Part shown: positions 61,947-64,000 of the stretch, in pieces
Position numbering within the stretch: position 1 is the first letter of the stretch
Layout: every line of letters begins with the position of its first letter
From: SAR116 cluster bacterium AG-335-B03
Lineage (GTDB): Bacteria; Pseudomonadota; Alphaproteobacteria; Puniceispirillales; Marisalimonadaceae
NCBI GenBank assembly: GCA_003282435.1
Contig: QBZG01000004.1
Coordinates: 18,357 to 82,356, forward strand
Length of the DNA: 64,000 nucleotides
Reading direction: 5' to 3'
The notes under the pieces: generated by a model
Told to the model about the DNA's origin: nothing
Databases searched by the model: none
What the model saw: the letters and a program-made list of their open reading frames with translations, nothing else
Program-made: the position numbers and the translations under genes

Positions 61947-62900
61947 TTATTTTTTCCAAAATGACTTAACTAGTTTTTTGACTGCTTTGATGTTACGAGG
62001 TCCTGGTGTAGCTTCTACATATTCCAGTGTCACAAAATGATCATTTTTAACTGCATCTATTTCTGCAAAAGCGGGATTTGTCATCATGAATTCTCTTTTT
62101 TGTTCAGCTGTTACGTTTCCATAATTTACTATGACGATAACTTCAGGGTTTCTATCAATTACTTCCTCCCAAGTAACAGTGCCCCAACTTTTTTTAAAAT
62201 TGTCCATAACGTTTTTACCACCAGCTGCTTCTATAAGCGCAGTTGGCATCGCATACAATCCAGCTGTAAATGGTGTATCTTCTCCACTATCATATACAAA
62301 AACTTTTAAAGGATCTTTACTTTGAATATCCTTTGTTAAACTTGCAAGTTCATTACGATAACTTTTAACAATCGAATTAGCTTTATCTTTAATCTTAAAA
62401 ATTTTACCTAAATTTAAAAGATCGTTATACATATCATCAATACTAGCTTTATTTTTCTTCATAATATGTGTACAACTTTCAGTTAATTCATAAACTTTAA
62501 TTCCAAAAGGTTTTAACGTTTCAGGTGTAACTGGTCCACCAACCTTCATGCCATAGTTCCAGCCTGCAAAGAAAAAGTCAGCATCTGCACCTATAAGTAC
62601 TTCTTTAGAAGGATATTTTGATGATAATTCTGGTAATTCTTTTACACCCTTTCGCATTTCTTCATCTAATGTCTTCCATCCAGAAATACCTGTGTATCCG
62701 ACCATGCGATCACTAAGGCCAAGTACCAGCATCATCTCTGTCAAATTTACATCATTCGAGATAGCCTTTTTAGGCACTGAATCAAAAGTTACTGTGCGAT
62801 TACAACTTTGAATTGAAGTCTTACTGATAGCTATCGAAGTAAAGCCAGTAATTAGGACCATATTTAAAATTAAAAATTTAATTATTGAAAGTATTTTCAT
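61947..62900 (-). CDS. Periplasmic substrate-binding protein (FecB/BtuF-like)
   Basis: Signal peptide; TVTFDSVPKKAISNDVNLTEMMLVLGLSDRMVGYTG...NPEVIVIVNYG. Confidence 0.9.
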   Translation of the reverse strand: MKILSIIKFLILNMVLITGFTSIAISKTSIQSCNRTVTFDSVPKKAISNDVNLTEMMLVLGLSDRMVGYTGISGWKTLDEEMRKGVKELPELSSKYPSKEVLIGADADFFFAGWNYGMKVGGPVTPETLKPFGIKVYELTESCTHIMKKNKASIDDMYNDLLNLGKIFKIKDKANSIVKSYRNELASLTKDIQSKDPLKVFVYDSGEDTPFTAGLYAMPTALIEAAGGKNVMDNFKKSWGTVTWEEVIDRNPEVIVIVNYGNVTAEQKREFMMTNPAFAEIDAVKNDHFVTLEYVEATPGPRNIKAVKKLVKSFWKK

Positions 62901-62913
62901 TGATATTTCTCCA

Positions 62914-63699
62914 TTATGCTAAATGAAAAGTTATGTGTTTTGAATTGCTTGGAACTAAAAACTCTTGTTTTGTTATAACTTCAAATGCTTCAGATATTTT
63001 TGATTTACAGAAAACATTGTCTGGGTGTCCAAATGCAAGGGAATGTCCTTCTTTCAACAGAAGGACTTCATCACAAATAGAAGCGGCCATATTTAAATCG
63101 TGAAGAGAAGTCACGACAGTAATTGGTAAGTCTTTAATTAATTCAAGAACTTCTAACTGTTGACGAATATCAAGATGATTTGTTGGCTCATCGAGAATTA
63201 ATAATCTAGTTTCTTGTGCTAGAGCACGAGCAACCATTACGCGCTGTCGTTCTCCGCCAGATAAAGTATTTAATTGTCTATCTGCAAATTTAAGGATACA
63301 TAACCGATTTAATGAATTTTCTATAATTTCTTCGTCATTTAAGTCATTTAAACTTCCAAACCATTGTTTATGAGGAGTTCGGCCCAAAGCAACAATTTCA
63401 CGAACTGTTAGGGCAAAGTCTGTAATTTGTTCTTGTAAAACTGCTGCAATTATGCAGGCTACTTTCTTAGCGGACATTGACCAAATGTCCTTTCCATCTA
63501 TCTTAATTACGCCAGTGCTTGGTTTTTGGTACCTATATAATAAGCGAAGAAGCGTGGACTTTCCTGCTCCATTAGGACCAACAATACCTAAAATTTTTCC
63601 AGGATCTAAATTAAAAGAAACTGGATGTAGTATCTTTTGCTTGTTTCTTGGTTCTGTCCAACTAATATCATTAACATCTATACTCACCGGTGATTTCAT
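62914..63699 (-). CDS. ABC transporter ATP-binding protein (FecE/BtuD-like)
   Basis: GPNGAGKSTLLRLLYRY, LSGGERQRVMVARALAQ, LDEPTNHLDIRQQ. Confidence 0.94.
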   Translation of the reverse strand: MKSPVSIDVNDISWTEPRNKQKILHPVSFNLDPGKILGIVGPNGAGKSTLLRLLYRYQKPSTGVIKIDGKDIWSMSAKKVACIIAAVLQEQITDFALTVREIVALGRTPHKQWFGSLNDLNDEEIIENSLNRLCILKFADRQLNTLSGGERQRVMVARALAQETRLLILDEPTNHLDIRQQLEVLELIKDLPITVVTSLHDLNMAASICDEVLLLKEGHSLAFGHPDNVFCKSKISEAFEVITKQEFLVPSNSKHITFHLA

Positions 63700-63723
63700 T
63701 GGAATTATCCTTTAAATAAATAA

Positions 63724-64000
63724 CTAACTAACAAGTGAAGAATTAGTGGATATTGGAGGGAGTCTTCCAAGAATATTCGAGCGAAAAAGTTCTGGTCTAT
63801 CGCTTCGTCTTAAAAAACCATCTGATGAAGAGTTATAAATTGATATGAGGTCCAATAATGAATCTACATATTCAAATTTAGATGGTTTTATGTCACCAAA
63901 TATATATGTAAATGAATTTTCAGCAGTAAGTGATATTATACAAGAGCGTTTACATTGGCTCATGCAATTAACTCCTCTTACTTTCAACCCTCCAATTTTT
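63724..64000 (-). CDS. DUF1636 family metal/Fe-S-binding-like protein, truncated by window end
   Basis: Frame is open to the window edge (KIGGLKVRGVNCMSQCKRSCIISL...YIFGDI); CxxxCKRxC pattern, next to a FecBCD importer. Confidence 0.75.
   Translation of the reverse strand, partial: KIGGLKVRGVNCMSQCKRSCIISLTAENSFTYIFGDIKPSKFEYVDSLLDLISIYNSSSDGFLRRSDRPELFRSNILGRLPPISTNSSLVS

Noticed and set aside
1-64000. CRISPR array, rRNA operon, transposase/IS element, toxin-antitoxin or defence system
   Set aside because: No regularly spaced repeats, rRNA-like stretches, Cas/transposase motifs or recognisable TA/defence protein pairs were seen.

Overview
The window is a 64 kb, strongly AT-rich bacterial chromosome segment. 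Gene content and order look like a free-living marine alphaproteobacterium of the HIMB59/AEGEAN-169 or SAR11-like type; this placement is inference only. Positions ~1-40.8 kb are densely packed core genome: an aapQMP-type amino-acid ABC transporter, sseA, a cysteine synthase, an ABC-F ATPase, tRNA-Asn, mnmH plus an FAD/NAD-SelD fusion, tRNA-Cys, a TolC-like protein, valS, an IlvD/Edd dehydratase, xth, erpA, dgt, argS, a SPOR protein, scpAB, tatABC, serS, surE-pcm-nlpD, a DUF815 ATPase, yajC-secDF, trmFO, uvrA, ssb, gyrA and coaD. A tRNA-Lys at 40.77 kb separates this block from an accessory segment. That segment opens with gene debris (an ABC ATPase tail and an 11-bp tandem repeat). It is followed by a same-strand, apparently uncharacterised gene cluster at 41.4-50.9 kb: a HAD-fold protein lacking its catalytic Asp pair, a complete CUT1-type ABC importer, a three-domain and a two-domain SnoaL/NTF2-like protein, a bicupin, and a MetE-C-like zinc thiol-transferase. 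Further right are a class III nucleotide cyclase, small ferredoxin-fold proteins, an aldehyde dehydrogenase with DUF779, SDR/MaoC/GST enzymes, an ABC-2 exporter, and a FecBCD-type importer next to a DUF1636 protein cut by the window edge. A previously unlisted yqaA (DedA-like) pseudogene with three independent lesions lies at 6.1-6.56 kb. No CRISPR array, rRNA, intact prophage or transposase was seen.
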